Below are positions 1 through 8,315 of a stretch of DNA of 64,000 nucleotides, in pieces. The stretch lies in NCBI RefSeq assembly GCF_025148785.1, contig NZ_CP102271.1:2586197-2650196 (forward strand), given 5' to 3'. Numbering within the stretch: the stretch's first letter is position 1; each line of letters opens with the position of its first letter. The notes below the pieces were generated by a model. The model saw nothing but the letters and a program-made list of their open reading frames with translations. It searched no databases and was not told the DNA's origin. Made by a program: the position numbers and the translations under genes. The DNA is from Catenibacterium mitsuokai. Lineage in GTDB: Bacteria; Bacillota_I; Bacilli_A; Erysipelotrichales; Coprobacillaceae.

Positions 1-187
1 TATTTGTATGGAAGATATGTGCACCATACTTATGTACATTGATACCTTCTACTTCTTCAGTATAGATATTTCCTGCAATGTTAGGTCTCTTATCAATGAC
101 AAGAACCTTCTTTCCTCTTTTATTTGCTTCATGGGCAAAAACAGCACCATAAAGACCTGATCCTACTACTAGATAATCATATTTCAT
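1..187 (-). CDS. glf: UDP-galactopyranose mutase, second copy (partial, runs off the window)
   Basis: Glf converts UDP-galactopyranose to UDP-galactofuranose using reduced FAD, supplying galactofuranose for surface glycans. Only the first 62 codons are in the window; the gene continues beyond the left edge. The visible part begins MKYDYLVVGSGLYG, the FAD-binding Rossmann GxGxxG motif, followed by the VIDKRPNIAGN segment. The nucleotide sequence is nearly identical to the start of the complete glf about 8.1 kb away, with a few changes clustered in the first 60 bases. A ribosome site (AGAAGGA) lies 8 bases before the ATG. It sits behind the terminator of the LCP gene, so it probably has its own promoter or is read through. 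The family call is certain; whether the copy is intact cannot be seen. Confidence 0.9.
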   Translation of the reverse strand, partial: MKYDYLVVGSGLYGAVFAHEANKRGKKVLVIDKRPNIAGNIYTEEVEGINVHKYGAHIFHTN

Positions 188-232
188 ATTGATGTCCTTC
201 TTTCGTCTCTTCAATAATACCACATAACACAA

Positions 233-266
233 AATAAAACGAGGGCTGTCTATGAACCGCCCCCGT
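233..266 (-). terminator. Intrinsic terminator after the LCP gene
   Basis: On the minus strand an 8-bp stem, ACGGGGGC with GCCCTCGT, closes a 12-base loop and is followed by TTTTATTTT. It starts right after the stop codon of the LCP gene. Confidence 0.75.
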
Positions 267-273
267 CTCTTAA

Positions 274-1779
274 TTAGTTATTTTCTTTTGCGTTCTTTTT
301 AGCTTCTTTTTCAGCTTTTTCTACATCAAAGATTTTCTTTTCAGTATCAATCTTCTTACCATCACACATAGCGTTGATATACTTAGAATTTAATTTGATA
401 CTTTCTTCATCTGGGATGCAATACCATAATCTAGTCTTAGGCATTGAATATCCACCTGTCTGGATAACACCTTCACCCTTTAAGAATGATTTCTGGAAAT
501 CCCATTTGATATTGTCATCTAACTGCTTATTAACTAAAGCTCTGATGCTTGAAGATGGCATATTTGTAGTGAATGTATCTTTGATAGAATCTAAGATTTC
601 ACTATAGTTTGTAAGAATCTTTGGAGATACTGCTTTCTTGATAATAGCCTGTAATACAGCCTGCTGGTTTTCAGTTCTATGCTGGTCACCAGACTTATAA
701 GTATAACGTTCTCTTGCGAAAGCAAGTGCCATACGACCATTCATATGAACATTACCTTCAGGAATCTTAATACCATGATCTGTATATGGAATAAATGCCT
801 TATCAGAATAAATATCAATACCACCAAGTGCATCAACTAACTGAATAACTGACTGGAAATCAACTCTTGCATAGAAATCAATATTGATATCTAAGAAGTC
901 TTCAATAGTCTTTACACTGTTATCTGTACCACCATATAAAGCAGAATGTGTTAATTTATCTTTCTTACCACAGTTTGCAAGTTCTACATAATAGTCTCTT
1001 GGAATACTTGTCATTAAAATCTGACCATTATTTGGATTAACAGTCACTAATAAGTTAACATCTGAACGGCTGTTTTCATTTACACCGCCACGTGAGTCAA
1101 CACCACTGATATAACATACGAAAGGTTTCTTAGTAACGTTAATATCAGATGCAGTATTTTCAACTTTTTCTACGAGCTTAGTCTGCCATAATACTTTAGT
1201 CTTTGAATCAAAGTTACTATATGTTTCCTTGATTAAATCACGATAACTTTCATTTAAAAGAATTGCATCACAATCACCACTATATAAATCTGATGCTAGC
1301 TTAGCGTTATCTTCTTCTCCATTACCATGGAATTTGATCTGTTTCTGTAACTCATCTTTTACTTCCATAGCTTTCTTTTTATCGTTTGTATAGTAATCGA
1401 TTGTTTTACCTTTTAATGAAGAAACAGTCTTATAACCACTACTCTTTAGTACAATTAAAGAATAAGTAGTTGTTTCAGTACCTACATTAGTAAGAGATGA
1501 AAGGAATGAGTCACCTTTGATGATCTTACTCGTACCAAAAACCATTGCGATACTTAATACAAGAGAAACTATTTTACCTACTAAAGGTCTTCCAACTTTA
1601 TTTTTCTTTGATGGCTTAGTAAACAATAACATTAATAGCCATAATACAACAAGTACTGCAAATGCAGCCATTAAATACTTTGTTGGTAAGATTCCAATCT
1701 TCACCACAAAGAATGCGAGCACTGCACTCACAACAGCCTGGATACCTAGAATCAAGGCACGTGATGTAATAAATTTCAT
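274..1779 (-). CDS. LytR-CpsA-Psr (LCP) family wall-polymer ligase
   Basis: LCP proteins transfer undecaprenyl-linked wall polymers (teichoic acid, capsule) onto peptidoglycan outside the membrane. This 501-residue protein has three hydrophobic segments in residues 1-90, so the catalytic part is extracellular. An intermediate region of about 140 residues resembles the accessory domain seen in long LCP proteins. The LCP domain starts near residue 220 with the DSR-G-(N)xRSDVNLLV motif, followed by TSIPRDYYVEL, DFxGVIxLVDxLGGIDI-like and FARERYTY segments, which carry the conserved Asp and Arg residues that bind the lipid pyrophosphate. The lysine-rich C-terminus is low complexity. A TAGGAGG ribosome site supports the start. 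Its place beside the polysaccharide cluster suggests it attaches that polymer to the wall. Confidence 0.92.
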   Translation of the reverse strand: MKFITSRALILGIQAVVSAVLAFFVVKIGILPTKYLMAAFAVLVVLWLLMLLFTKPSKKNKVGRPLVGKIVSLVLSIAMVFGTSKIIKGDSFLSSLTNVGTETTTYSLIVLKSSGYKTVSSLKGKTIDYYTNDKKKAMEVKDELQKQIKFHGNGEEDNAKLASDLYSGDCDAILLNESYRDLIKETYSNFDSKTKVLWQTKLVEKVENTASDINVTKKPFVCYISGVDSRGGVNENSRSDVNLLVTVNPNNGQILMTSIPRDYYVELANCGKKDKLTHSALYGGTDNSVKTIEDFLDINIDFYARVDFQSVIQLVDALGGIDIYSDKAFIPYTDHGIKIPEGNVHMNGRMALAFARERYTYKSGDQHRTENQQAVLQAIIKKAVSPKILTNYSEILDSIKDTFTTNMPSSSIRALVNKQLDDNIKWDFQKSFLKGEGVIQTGGYSMPKTRLWYCIPDEESIKLNSKYINAMCDGKKIDTEKKIFDVEKAEKEAKKNAKENN

Positions 1780-1810
1780 AACTACCTCCTAATATTCGGG
1801 TTCATTCGTC

Positions 1811-1838
1811 ATTATACTCGTAAATGAAAAAATGAAAA
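1811..1838 (-). promoter_or_regulatory. Probable promoter of the LCP gene
   Basis: On the minus strand a perfect TATAAT -10 box follows a TTTTCA -35 box at 16-base spacing, about 30 bases before the start codon. The -35 match is partial. Confidence 0.55.
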
Positions 1839-1899
1839 CCTTTAACGGGATAAATACACAAAAATTACATATCATTTTCATTCACAAGTTAAATTATGA

Positions 1900-3357
1900 C
1901 TATTTATTCAAGTCTTTTTTGATTCTTGTAGTACTGATTTCAGGAGTTCTTGGTAAATAAACGACTTCAGCGCCTTCTTCTTCTAAGAAATCAAACTGAC
2001 CTTTCCAGTCATCCCCCATAACAAATGTATCAACGTGATATTCATGAACATCTTTACGTTTCTGATCCCATCCACATTCAGGAATCACTAAATCTACATA
2101 TCTTACTGATTCAAGTAGCTGTTTTCTCTGTTCATATGTAAAATAACATTTCTTCTGTTTTTCATTCCAGTTGAATTCATCTGTTGATAAACCAACAATT
2201 AGGTAATCACCTAATTCTTTTGCTCTTCTTAATAGATTGATATGACCATAATGTAATAAGTCAAAAGTACCATAAGTAATAACTCTCTTCATTCCACTTT
2301 TCCTCGTCTTTCTTAATACTGACTCTTCAAATACATCATTAATAGATGGAAGAGGTGTTTCTGATTTTAAATCTCTCTGTAATAATGCATTCACTGCATC
2401 CTTTGGATTCAAGCCTTCATTAACGATTTCATTGACAGTCATCACAATAGGCATATCCACTTTATAAGTTTCCGCAAGTTGAACAGCTGCTGGTAATGCA
2501 TTAATTCCTTCTACAACCATGCCAACTTCTTTCACTGCTTCGGCTGGTGTCTTTCCTTCACCAATCAAATGACCTGCCTGGTTGTTTCTACTAAATTCAC
2601 TTGTACAAGTGACAATTAAATCACCCATACCTGTTAATCCACTAAATGTATGTGGTGTACATCCAATTCTACCACCCAGTCTCTCCATTTCAGCAAGACC
2701 TCTTGTGATTAAAGCAGCACGGGCATTATCTCCATAGCCTAAGCCTCCAGAAATACCTGCAGCTAACGCAATAATATTCTTTAATGCACCACAGATTTCA
2801 ATTCCTTTTACATCGTTATTTGTATAAACACGCATAAATGGACTACTGAAGAACTTCTGTACATATTTAGCCGCTTCTAGATCCTTACATGCAGATACGA
2901 TGGCAGTAGGTAATCCTCTTGCTACTTCTTCGGCATGAGTTGGTCCAGATAAAGCAACTAAATGTAATGTGTCATTATCAAGTACATCTTCAATCACTTC
3001 AGTGAGGGTCATGAATGTATCTGCTTCAATACCTTTCGCAACATCCACAATAATCTGATGGTCTTTAATATAAGGTTTAGCCTTCTCAGCTGTGCTTCTT
3101 ACAAATATAGAAGGAACTGCAAACATAATAATATTCTGATCAGTACATGCTTCTTCTATATCTGTTGTATAACGAATGGTTTCAGGAAAATCCACACCAG
3201 GAAGTTTCGGATGTGTATGTGTAGTACTTAATTGTTCTACTTCCTGTGGAAGTGCAGACCACACTGTAACTTCCTTATCACAATCAGCAAGCATTCTTGC
3301 AAGAGCCATACCCCAGGTACCAGCTCCTAAAATACCGATTCTCTGTTTATCAGGCAT
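1900..3357 (-). CDS. gpsA/tagD: Fused glycerol-3-phosphate dehydrogenase (GpsA) and glycerol-3-phosphate cytidylyltransferase (TagD)
   Basis: The N-terminal part (about residues 1-330 of 485) is a complete GpsA: NAD(P)-binding GILGAGTWGMALARML, ALSGPTHAEEVARG, and the catalytic-lysine region GIEICGALKNIIALAAGI. It reduces dihydroxyacetone phosphate to sn-glycerol-3-phosphate. After a linker of about 25 residues, the last 130 residues form a full TagD: YGTFDLLHYGHINLL with the HxGH nucleotidyl-transfer motif, and RTPEISTTRIK. TagD makes CDP-glycerol from CTP and glycerol-3-phosphate. One polypeptide would therefore run two consecutive steps of CDP-glycerol supply for teichoic acid or glycerol-phosphate decoration. 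I chose the third in-frame ATG because AAGGAGG lies 11 bases before it; two upstream ATGs lack one. A GAGG sequence 9 bases before the internal TagD Met codon (position 2292) may also allow separate TagD synthesis. Confidence 0.93.
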   Translation of the reverse strand: MPDKQRIGILGAGTWGMALARMLADCDKEVTVWSALPQEVEQLSTTHTHPKLPGVDFPETIRYTTDIEEACTDQNIIMFAVPSIFVRSTAEKAKPYIKDHQIIVDVAKGIEADTFMTLTEVIEDVLDNDTLHLVALSGPTHAEEVARGLPTAIVSACKDLEAAKYVQKFFSSPFMRVYTNNDVKGIEICGALKNIIALAAGISGGLGYGDNARAALITRGLAEMERLGGRIGCTPHTFSGLTGMGDLIVTCTSEFSRNNQAGHLIGEGKTPAEAVKEVGMVVEGINALPAAVQLAETYKVDMPIVMTVNEIVNEGLNPKDAVNALLQRDLKSETPLPSINDVFEESVLRKTRKSGMKRVITYGTFDLLHYGHINLLRRAKELGDYLIVGLSTDEFNWNEKQKKCYFTYEQRKQLLESVRYVDLVIPECGWDQKRKDVHEYHVDTFVMGDDWKGQFDFLEEEGAEVVYLPRTPEISTTRIKKDLNK

Positions 3358-3429
3358 ATTTTTGATTTCCTCCTTCATATGAATATAATTCATTTTACAT
3401 CATTCATGTTAAATAGTCATTACAATAAA

Positions 3430-3458
3430 AGTATAACCTTTATTGTTTTATAAGTCAA
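3430..3458 (-). promoter_or_regulatory. Promoter of the gpsA-tagD fusion gene
   Basis: The minus strand shows TTGACT, 17 bases, then TATACT, both one mismatch from the sigma-A consensus. The -35 box starts inside the T-run of the upstream flippase terminator, so termination and the next initiation signal overlap. Confidence 0.75.
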
Positions 3459-3478
3459 AAAGCGCAGATTATGCGCTT
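3456..3478 (-). terminator. Terminator of the flippase gene, containing its stop codon
   Basis: The stem AAGCGCA/TGCGCTT closes a 5-base loop and is followed by TTTTT on the minus strand. The flippase stop codon TAA lies at the junction of the stem and loop. Confidence 0.8.
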
Positions 3479-4926
3479 CTATGTTTCAATTTATTAAAGA
3501 TTTGTGTCAATATTTCAATCACTAGCTTTTCTTTCATGATAATGAGTACAACACCATATACACCAAAGAATAGGACAGCTGAAATAACGAGTGTAATAAA
3601 TACATGAAGGTTAAGTACTGTTACCCAACATGATGCAATTGATGCAATTACAATCGCAAGAATAATCTTTAAGTATTTAATATCACTAAAAGCTGATTTG
3701 ATTTCGTTCTTTAAGGCTAAGCACTGAACAACCATAACCGCAAATTCTGCAAGTAATGTACCAATGGCTGCGCCACTTGATTGATACACTGGAATCAATA
3801 ACGCATTAACCACTAAGTCAATGACTGCACCAACTATTTCTGATACAAGTACAGCTTTTTCATATCCTAATGGTACAAGAATCTGAATACCCAAGATATT
3901 TGTAATACCAATAAGAAGCAGGGTAGGCATAATAAGCTGCATTGGCACAACGGCTGGTCCAAAAGCATCACCTGATAGGAAATAGATTCCCTGCTTTGCG
4001 AAAAGCATGAAATAAATCATCATTGGTGAAGCGACTAGAAATACAAAGTTTAATGCCTTTCTGCTCAACTTCTTAAATTCATCCATCTGCTGATGTTCAA
4101 TATAATAAGCCGCTCTTGGAAGTAATACAGTACCTAATGACGTAACAATGGATACTAAAATATTCTTGATCTTGACAGCTGCACCATAGTAACCTACATC
4201 CGCATTTGTAGCCATGAAACCCAACATAACTGAATCTAGGTTCGTATAGATAGTTGTTGCACAGCTCATCGCAAAAAATATCGCAACTGGCTTAAAATGC
4301 TTCTTAAAGTTATAGTGTCCAACTGGCTTGAGACCAATATACTTATGCGCATTCAACAGGTTAAGAATAAATGAAGCACTCGCCGCAAATACTGTGATAC
4401 CCGCATACATCACATAGTCGTTTTTTGTTCGTACTAACATGAACATTGCAACAAGTCCGATAAACTTGAAGATAATAGAACGGATAGTGATATATGTATA
4501 TTGTTCTAGTGCTTTATAGAGCCATTCCATACCTATTGTAGTAAGTAAGATAGTACTACTAGTAATCACATACAACATCTTATCAGATGCAAGTTTTGGT
4601 ACTGTGAATAACGCAATAATAAACGCAATATAAGAGACTACGGTCATGACAAGATTAATAATTAGTAATTCCTGTGTTGTTCTTGTTAATTTTTCATGAT
4701 CATCTCTTACTTGTGCACATACTTTGATACCATATGTTGGAATACCTAACTGTGCAAACATAGAGAAATAAGTAATCAATGACGTCGCAAAGTTAACCTG
4801 ACCTGTTCCTGTAGGTCCTAATACTCTCGATACATATGGGAATGTAATAAGTGGGAATATGAATGAAGACATTGTAAGTAATGCATTCATAATGAAATTC
4901 AACTTAAGTGATTTCTGTTTTTTCAT
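3469..4926 (-). CDS. Wzx-type polysaccharide flippase
   Basis: This 485-residue protein has about 14 hydrophobic segments and the N-terminal pattern of MOP-superfamily oligosaccharide flippases: FPLITFPYVSRVLGPTGTGQVNFA, with the conserved Arg and Gly residues of the RfbX/Wzx family. It should move undecaprenyl-linked repeat units to the outer face of the membrane for polymerisation. The start is the Met of MKKQKSLKL because AGAGAGG lies 7 bases upstream; the open frame extends 11 codons further without a ribosome site. It stands alone between two terminators with its own TATAAT promoter, apart from the glycosyltransferase operon. Substrate cannot be read from sequence; the neighbouring galactofuranose genes suggest the local polymer. 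Confidence 0.92.
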   Translation of the reverse strand: MKKQKSLKLNFIMNALLTMSSFIFPLITFPYVSRVLGPTGTGQVNFATSLITYFSMFAQLGIPTYGIKVCAQVRDDHEKLTRTTQELLIINLVMTVVSYIAFIIALFTVPKLASDKMLYVITSSTILLTTIGMEWLYKALEQYTYITIRSIIFKFIGLVAMFMLVRTKNDYVMYAGITVFAASASFILNLLNAHKYIGLKPVGHYNFKKHFKPVAIFFAMSCATTIYTNLDSVMLGFMATNADVGYYGAAVKIKNILVSIVTSLGTVLLPRAAYYIEHQQMDEFKKLSRKALNFVFLVASPMMIYFMLFAKQGIYFLSGDAFGPAVVPMQLIMPTLLLIGITNILGIQILVPLGYEKAVLVSEIVGAVIDLVVNALLIPVYQSSGAAIGTLLAEFAVMVVQCLALKNEIKSAFSDIKYLKIILAIVIASIASCWVTVLNLHVFITLVISAVLFFGVYGVVLIIMKEKLVIEILTQIFNKLKHRSA

Positions 4927-4961
4927 ACAAAACCTCTCTTTCCTTGTTACAAACCGCAACT

Positions 4962-4990
4962 ATTATAATTCAAAAATAGTAAGAGTTAAA
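4962..4990 (-). promoter_or_regulatory. Probable promoter of the flippase gene
   Basis: A perfect TATAAT -10 box on the minus strand has a weak TTTAAC -35 box 17 bases upstream, about 40 bases before the flippase start codon. Confidence 0.55.
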
Positions 4991-4992
4991 GA

Positions 4993-5016
4993 AGAAAAAG
5001 AGGCATTATGCCTCTT
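4993..5016 (-). terminator. Terminator of the polysaccharide operon, containing its last stop codon
   Basis: The stem AAGAGGCAT/ATGCCTCTT is followed by TTTTTC on the minus strand. The stop codon TAA of the last glycosyltransferase forms the tip, so the final residues Glu-Glu-Ala are encoded by the stem itself. Confidence 0.85.
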
Positions 5017-6031
5017 CAATTTCTTTGATAGCCTGAGTAAGGTAATAACCGTTTTTAAGACGTTCAGAAACGACTGCCACACGTTTTACCATTTCAAAGT
5101 ATTCTTCTTCACTTAGACTCGCAAATTTTTCTCCAAGTTCATCTAAAGAATTTACTGTAATACCTAAGCCATATTCTTCTACAAATTTAGCTTCTGCTGC
5201 TTCTTTCCAGATGACAACAGGAATACCAGATACTAAATATAAAGATAATTTATGAGGGTTATTGTATTTTAAATACTCTCCTGTATTACCATCACATCTC
5301 TCAATAGAACTTCCATCCCATACTAGACCGAAACCACTATATAACTGATTATTGATTTCATCAGGTGGGAAAGCCCCATGATAAGTGATATTAGAAGCAA
5401 GAATTTCTTCGTTTAAATGAACACCATATAAATCAAAATGTACTGCTTTAATATCCTTTAACTTAGCAAGATAATTACTCTTCTTTTCATCTAAATTACC
5501 TGCAATACTCACAGAACGATCAAACTTGATTGTATTATTTGAATCACATAAATAGTCAAAGATATGAAGATTATGAATCTTTTCTCTTGCAACCCCCTGT
5601 GATACTAAGTATTCAATCATAGAATCATTATGCGCAATAATATAGTCAGAGATGTCATACATCTTATGATCCATATATTCAAAATCATCCTGTGCATTTA
5701 AGAATAACTTTCTTAATGAGTCTAAATCATGAATAAGAAATGCAAGCTTGATATGCTTTTTCTGTTTTACTTTTTCTAAGATATCAATATATCTCTTATT
5801 CACATAAAGAGGGTGAGGCACGACAAGTAGCGCACCTTCATCAATTTTATTTAAATGATTGAAGGCAAGAAAATTATGTACCTTCTTGATATACTTATTT
5901 CCTGATTTATAAAGGTTGACTTCAAAAGGTGCAAATCCATTCTGATGAAGAATCTTATTACAATCCTGGACAGCTTTTGTACTTGCATCCAAATTAGAAT
6001 CGATAGTAACCTGTAAATAATATTTTTTCAT
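5006..6031 (-). CDS. Probable galactofuranosyltransferase
   Basis: This 341-residue cytoplasmic protein resembles sugar transferases annotated as beta-1,6-galactofuranosyltransferases (WbbI/Gtf3-like, GT-B fold). It has the N-terminal YYLQVTIDSNLDAS, the central FLIHDLDSLR and the C-terminal nucleotide-sugar site GLVWDGSSIERCDGNTGEYL followed by YNNPHKLSLYL. Two upstream genes encode the galactofuranose donor enzyme and another transferase, which supports a role in adding galactofuranose to the repeat unit. The start is the Met of MKKYYLQ, preceded by GAAAGG at 10 bases; an upstream ATG would overlap the previous gene. It is the last gene of the operon. Donor specificity is inferred from context and family only. 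Confidence 0.75.
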   Translation of the reverse strand: MKKYYLQVTIDSNLDASTKAVQDCNKILHQNGFAPFEVNLYKSGNKYIKKVHNFLAFNHLNKIDEGALLVVPHPLYVNKRYIDILEKVKQKKHIKLAFLIHDLDSLRKLFLNAQDDFEYMDHKMYDISDYIIAHNDSMIEYLVSQGVAREKIHNLHIFDYLCDSNNTIKFDRSVSIAGNLDEKKSNYLAKLKDIKAVHFDLYGVHLNEEILASNITYHGAFPPDEINNQLYSGFGLVWDGSSIERCDGNTGEYLKYNNPHKLSLYLVSGIPVVIWKEAAEAKFVEEYGLGITVNSLDELGEKFASLSEEEYFEMVKRVAVVSERLKNGYYLTQAIKEIEEA

Positions 6032-6047
6032 AACTGTTTTCCTTTCT

Positions 6048-7163
6048 TTAATCATCTAAGTAGGATTTTAATTTCATAGCTTCAGTATAAATATCAAATC
6101 CCTTATCTTTGATGACATCCGTATATTTATTTCTTTCAATGTCTCTCTTGATGAACTGTCCATAAATGATATCAGCCCATTCTTTAGGAGATTCATCCAA
6201 TGAAATATATGTGAGTAAATCTGTAATCCCTACACTTTCTGGGACAACTGTCTTGGAAGTAAAGGATAACAGTCCAGAAGCCTGTGCTTCTAATAATGAT
6301 ATACCAAATCCTTCAAAACGAGAAGGGAAGAGGAATATATCAGCGGCTGATAATAATTCTGGAATATCACTACGCAAGCCGAGCAGCTGTACGCTATCTG
6401 TTAAATTCAAATCAGAAATCTTCTGTTCAAGTTCACTTCTTAATTCTCCATCACCCACTAATACAAGTTCGAAACGATCATCCATCTTCTTTAATTCAGA
6501 AAAGATATCAATTAAGAATAGCTGGTTCTTCTGATAAGTGAATCTTGCCGTATTCATTACTACAATCTTATCTTCAGCATCAAGATCTTTACGATAAGCG
6601 GCTCTGACCTCTCTGTCATATTTAAAACGATCTGTATCAATCGCATTATTAATAACGTGATAACGAGGACTCTGACGTATATCTTCTTCAAAGAAGAACT
6701 GTCCTGCTAGTTCTGAGCAGGCCCAGAAATCAGTCGCATACTGTTTTACTTTCTTTTTATTTTTATAATGCATGAACTTATAGAAGAGTGCTTTTTTACC
6801 TTTCTTCATGAAATCATTATTATGTGCATGTACAATCACTTTTTCAGGAGAAGCAAGCTGAGCATATTTCAACAAACCAAAATTACCTAAATCACACGCA
6901 TTAAACCAGATAATATCATAATGATGGTGCTGAAAGAAACTTGTCATTTCCTGCTTAAATTCTTTAACCTGTTTAAACTGACTTGACTGAATTGTATAAA
7001 TTCTAGAACCATTATCTAGAATCTCCTGACTATAAGCACATGTATCAAATGTAGTAAGGAAATCTATTTTAAAGGTGTTCTTTAATTTTCTGAAGTAGGT
7101 CATTAAAAAACTTTCTATGCCACCAGGATTAGGTGTCATTCCTATAATCAATACACTCTTCAT
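6048..7163 (-). CDS. GT4-family glycosyltransferase
   Basis: A 371-residue GT-B glycosyltransferase of the GT4 type. It begins MKSVLIIGMTPNPGGIESFL, the Gly-Gly acceptor-side loop near residue 15. The C-terminal half has the donor-binding pattern: IVVMNTARFTYQKNQ, LVGDGELRSELE, and DIFLFPSRFEGFGISLLEAQASG, which includes the E(x7)E motif that contacts the nucleotide sugar. It probably adds one sugar to the lipid-linked repeat unit at the inner membrane face. GGAGG lies 6 bases before the ATG. It follows glf by about 50 bases. The transferred sugar cannot be determined. Confidence 0.9.
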   Translation of the reverse strand: MKSVLIIGMTPNPGGIESFLMTYFRKLKNTFKIDFLTTFDTCAYSQEILDNGSRIYTIQSSQFKQVKEFKQEMTSFFQHHHYDIIWFNACDLGNFGLLKYAQLASPEKVIVHAHNNDFMKKGKKALFYKFMHYKNKKKVKQYATDFWACSELAGQFFFEEDIRQSPRYHVINNAIDTDRFKYDREVRAAYRKDLDAEDKIVVMNTARFTYQKNQLFLIDIFSELKKMDDRFELVLVGDGELRSELEQKISDLNLTDSVQLLGLRSDIPELLSAADIFLFPSRFEGFGISLLEAQASGLLSFTSKTVVPESVGITDLLTYISLDESPKEWADIIYGQFIKRDIERNKYTDVIKDKGFDIYTEAMKLKSYLDD

Positions 7164-7214
7164 AATAAGCCTCCATTGTGATAAGGCAAAGATTCATCAT
7201 CTTTGCCTAAATAA

Positions 7215-8315
7215 TTAATTAAATTCCTTTTTAACTCTGTCTAATGCAGCTGCGATAACTGCATCCATATCATAGTACTTATATTCTCCTAGTCTTCCAC
7301 CAAAGATTACTTTAGTTTCTGCTTCGCCTAGCTTCTTATATTCTGCATATAAGGCACCATTCTTTTCATCATTGACTGGATAATATGGTTCATCTCCTAG
7401 TTTCCATTCAGAGCTGTATTCTCTACTGATGACAGTCTTAGGCTGTGTACCGAATTCAAACCATTTATGTTCAATAATTCTTGTCCAAGGTGTTTCTGCG
7501 TCTGTATAGTTCACTGCTGCATTTCCCTGGAAATTTGGCTTATCTAATACTTCTGTTTCAAATCTGACTGATCTGTATTCTAATGTACCTAGCTTATAGT
7601 TGAAGTAAGCATCAATAGGTCCTGTATAAACAACCTTATCTGCAAGGCTGTCTAGTTCTTCCTTGTTTTCTAGGTAATCTGTATTCAATCTTACTTCAAT
7701 ACCTTCCAACATGTTTTCTACCATCTTTGTATAGCCACCCATTGGAATACCCTGATATAACGCATTGAAGTAGTTATTATCAAAAGTAAGTCTTACTGGT
7801 AATCTCTTGATGATGAATGATGGAAGTTCTGTACATGGTCTTCCCCACTGCTTTTCTGTATAGCCTTTGATGAGCTTTTCATAGATATCTCTACCTACAA
7901 GTGAGATAGCCTGTTCTTCAAGGTTCTTTGGTTCTCCCTTGATTTCCTGTCTCTGTTCTTCAATCTTTGCAGCAGCTTCTTCTGGAGTCACTACTCCCCA
8001 CATCTTATTGAATGTATACATGTTGAATGGAAGTGAATAAAGTTCTCCCTTATAGTTCGCAACAGGTGAGTTTGTGAATCTGTTGAACTCTGCAAACTGA
8101 GTGATATACTGCCATACTTCCTTATTATTTGTATGGAAGATATGTGCACCATACTTATGTACATTGATACCTTCTACTTCTTCAGTATAGATATTTCCTG
8201 CAATGTTAGGTCTCTTATCAATGACAAGAACCTTCTTTCCTCTCTTATTTGCTTCATGCGCAAAGATTGCGCCATAAAGACCTGATCCTACTACTAGATA
8301 ATCATATTTACTCAT
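7215..8315 (-). CDS. glf: UDP-galactopyranose mutase
   Basis: Complete 366-residue flavoenzyme that isomerises UDP-galactopyranose to UDP-galactofuranose. Visible features are the FAD motif VVGSGLYGAIFAHEANKRGK, the HKYGAHIFHTNN loop, the GYTEKQWGRPC motif (conserved Trp stacks on the uracil), substrate-binding arginines in the RLPVRLTFDNNYFN segment, and the C-terminal GRLGEYKYYDMD motif shared by bacterial Glf proteins. Length is normal for the family. Its start codon overlaps the end of the polymerase gene by 8 bases, with AAGGAGG upstream, so the two are translationally coupled. A nearly identical second copy starts at the left edge of the window. Confidence 0.97.
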   Translation of the reverse strand: MSKYDYLVVGSGLYGAIFAHEANKRGKKVLVIDKRPNIAGNIYTEEVEGINVHKYGAHIFHTNNKEVWQYITQFAEFNRFTNSPVANYKGELYSLPFNMYTFNKMWGVVTPEEAAAKIEEQRQEIKGEPKNLEEQAISLVGRDIYEKLIKGYTEKQWGRPCTELPSFIIKRLPVRLTFDNNYFNALYQGIPMGGYTKMVENMLEGIEVRLNTDYLENKEELDSLADKVVYTGPIDAYFNYKLGTLEYRSVRFETEVLDKPNFQGNAAVNYTDAETPWTRIIEHKWFEFGTQPKTVISREYSSEWKLGDEPYYPVNDEKNGALYAEYKKLGEAETKVIFGGRLGEYKYYDMDAVIAAALDRVKKEFN

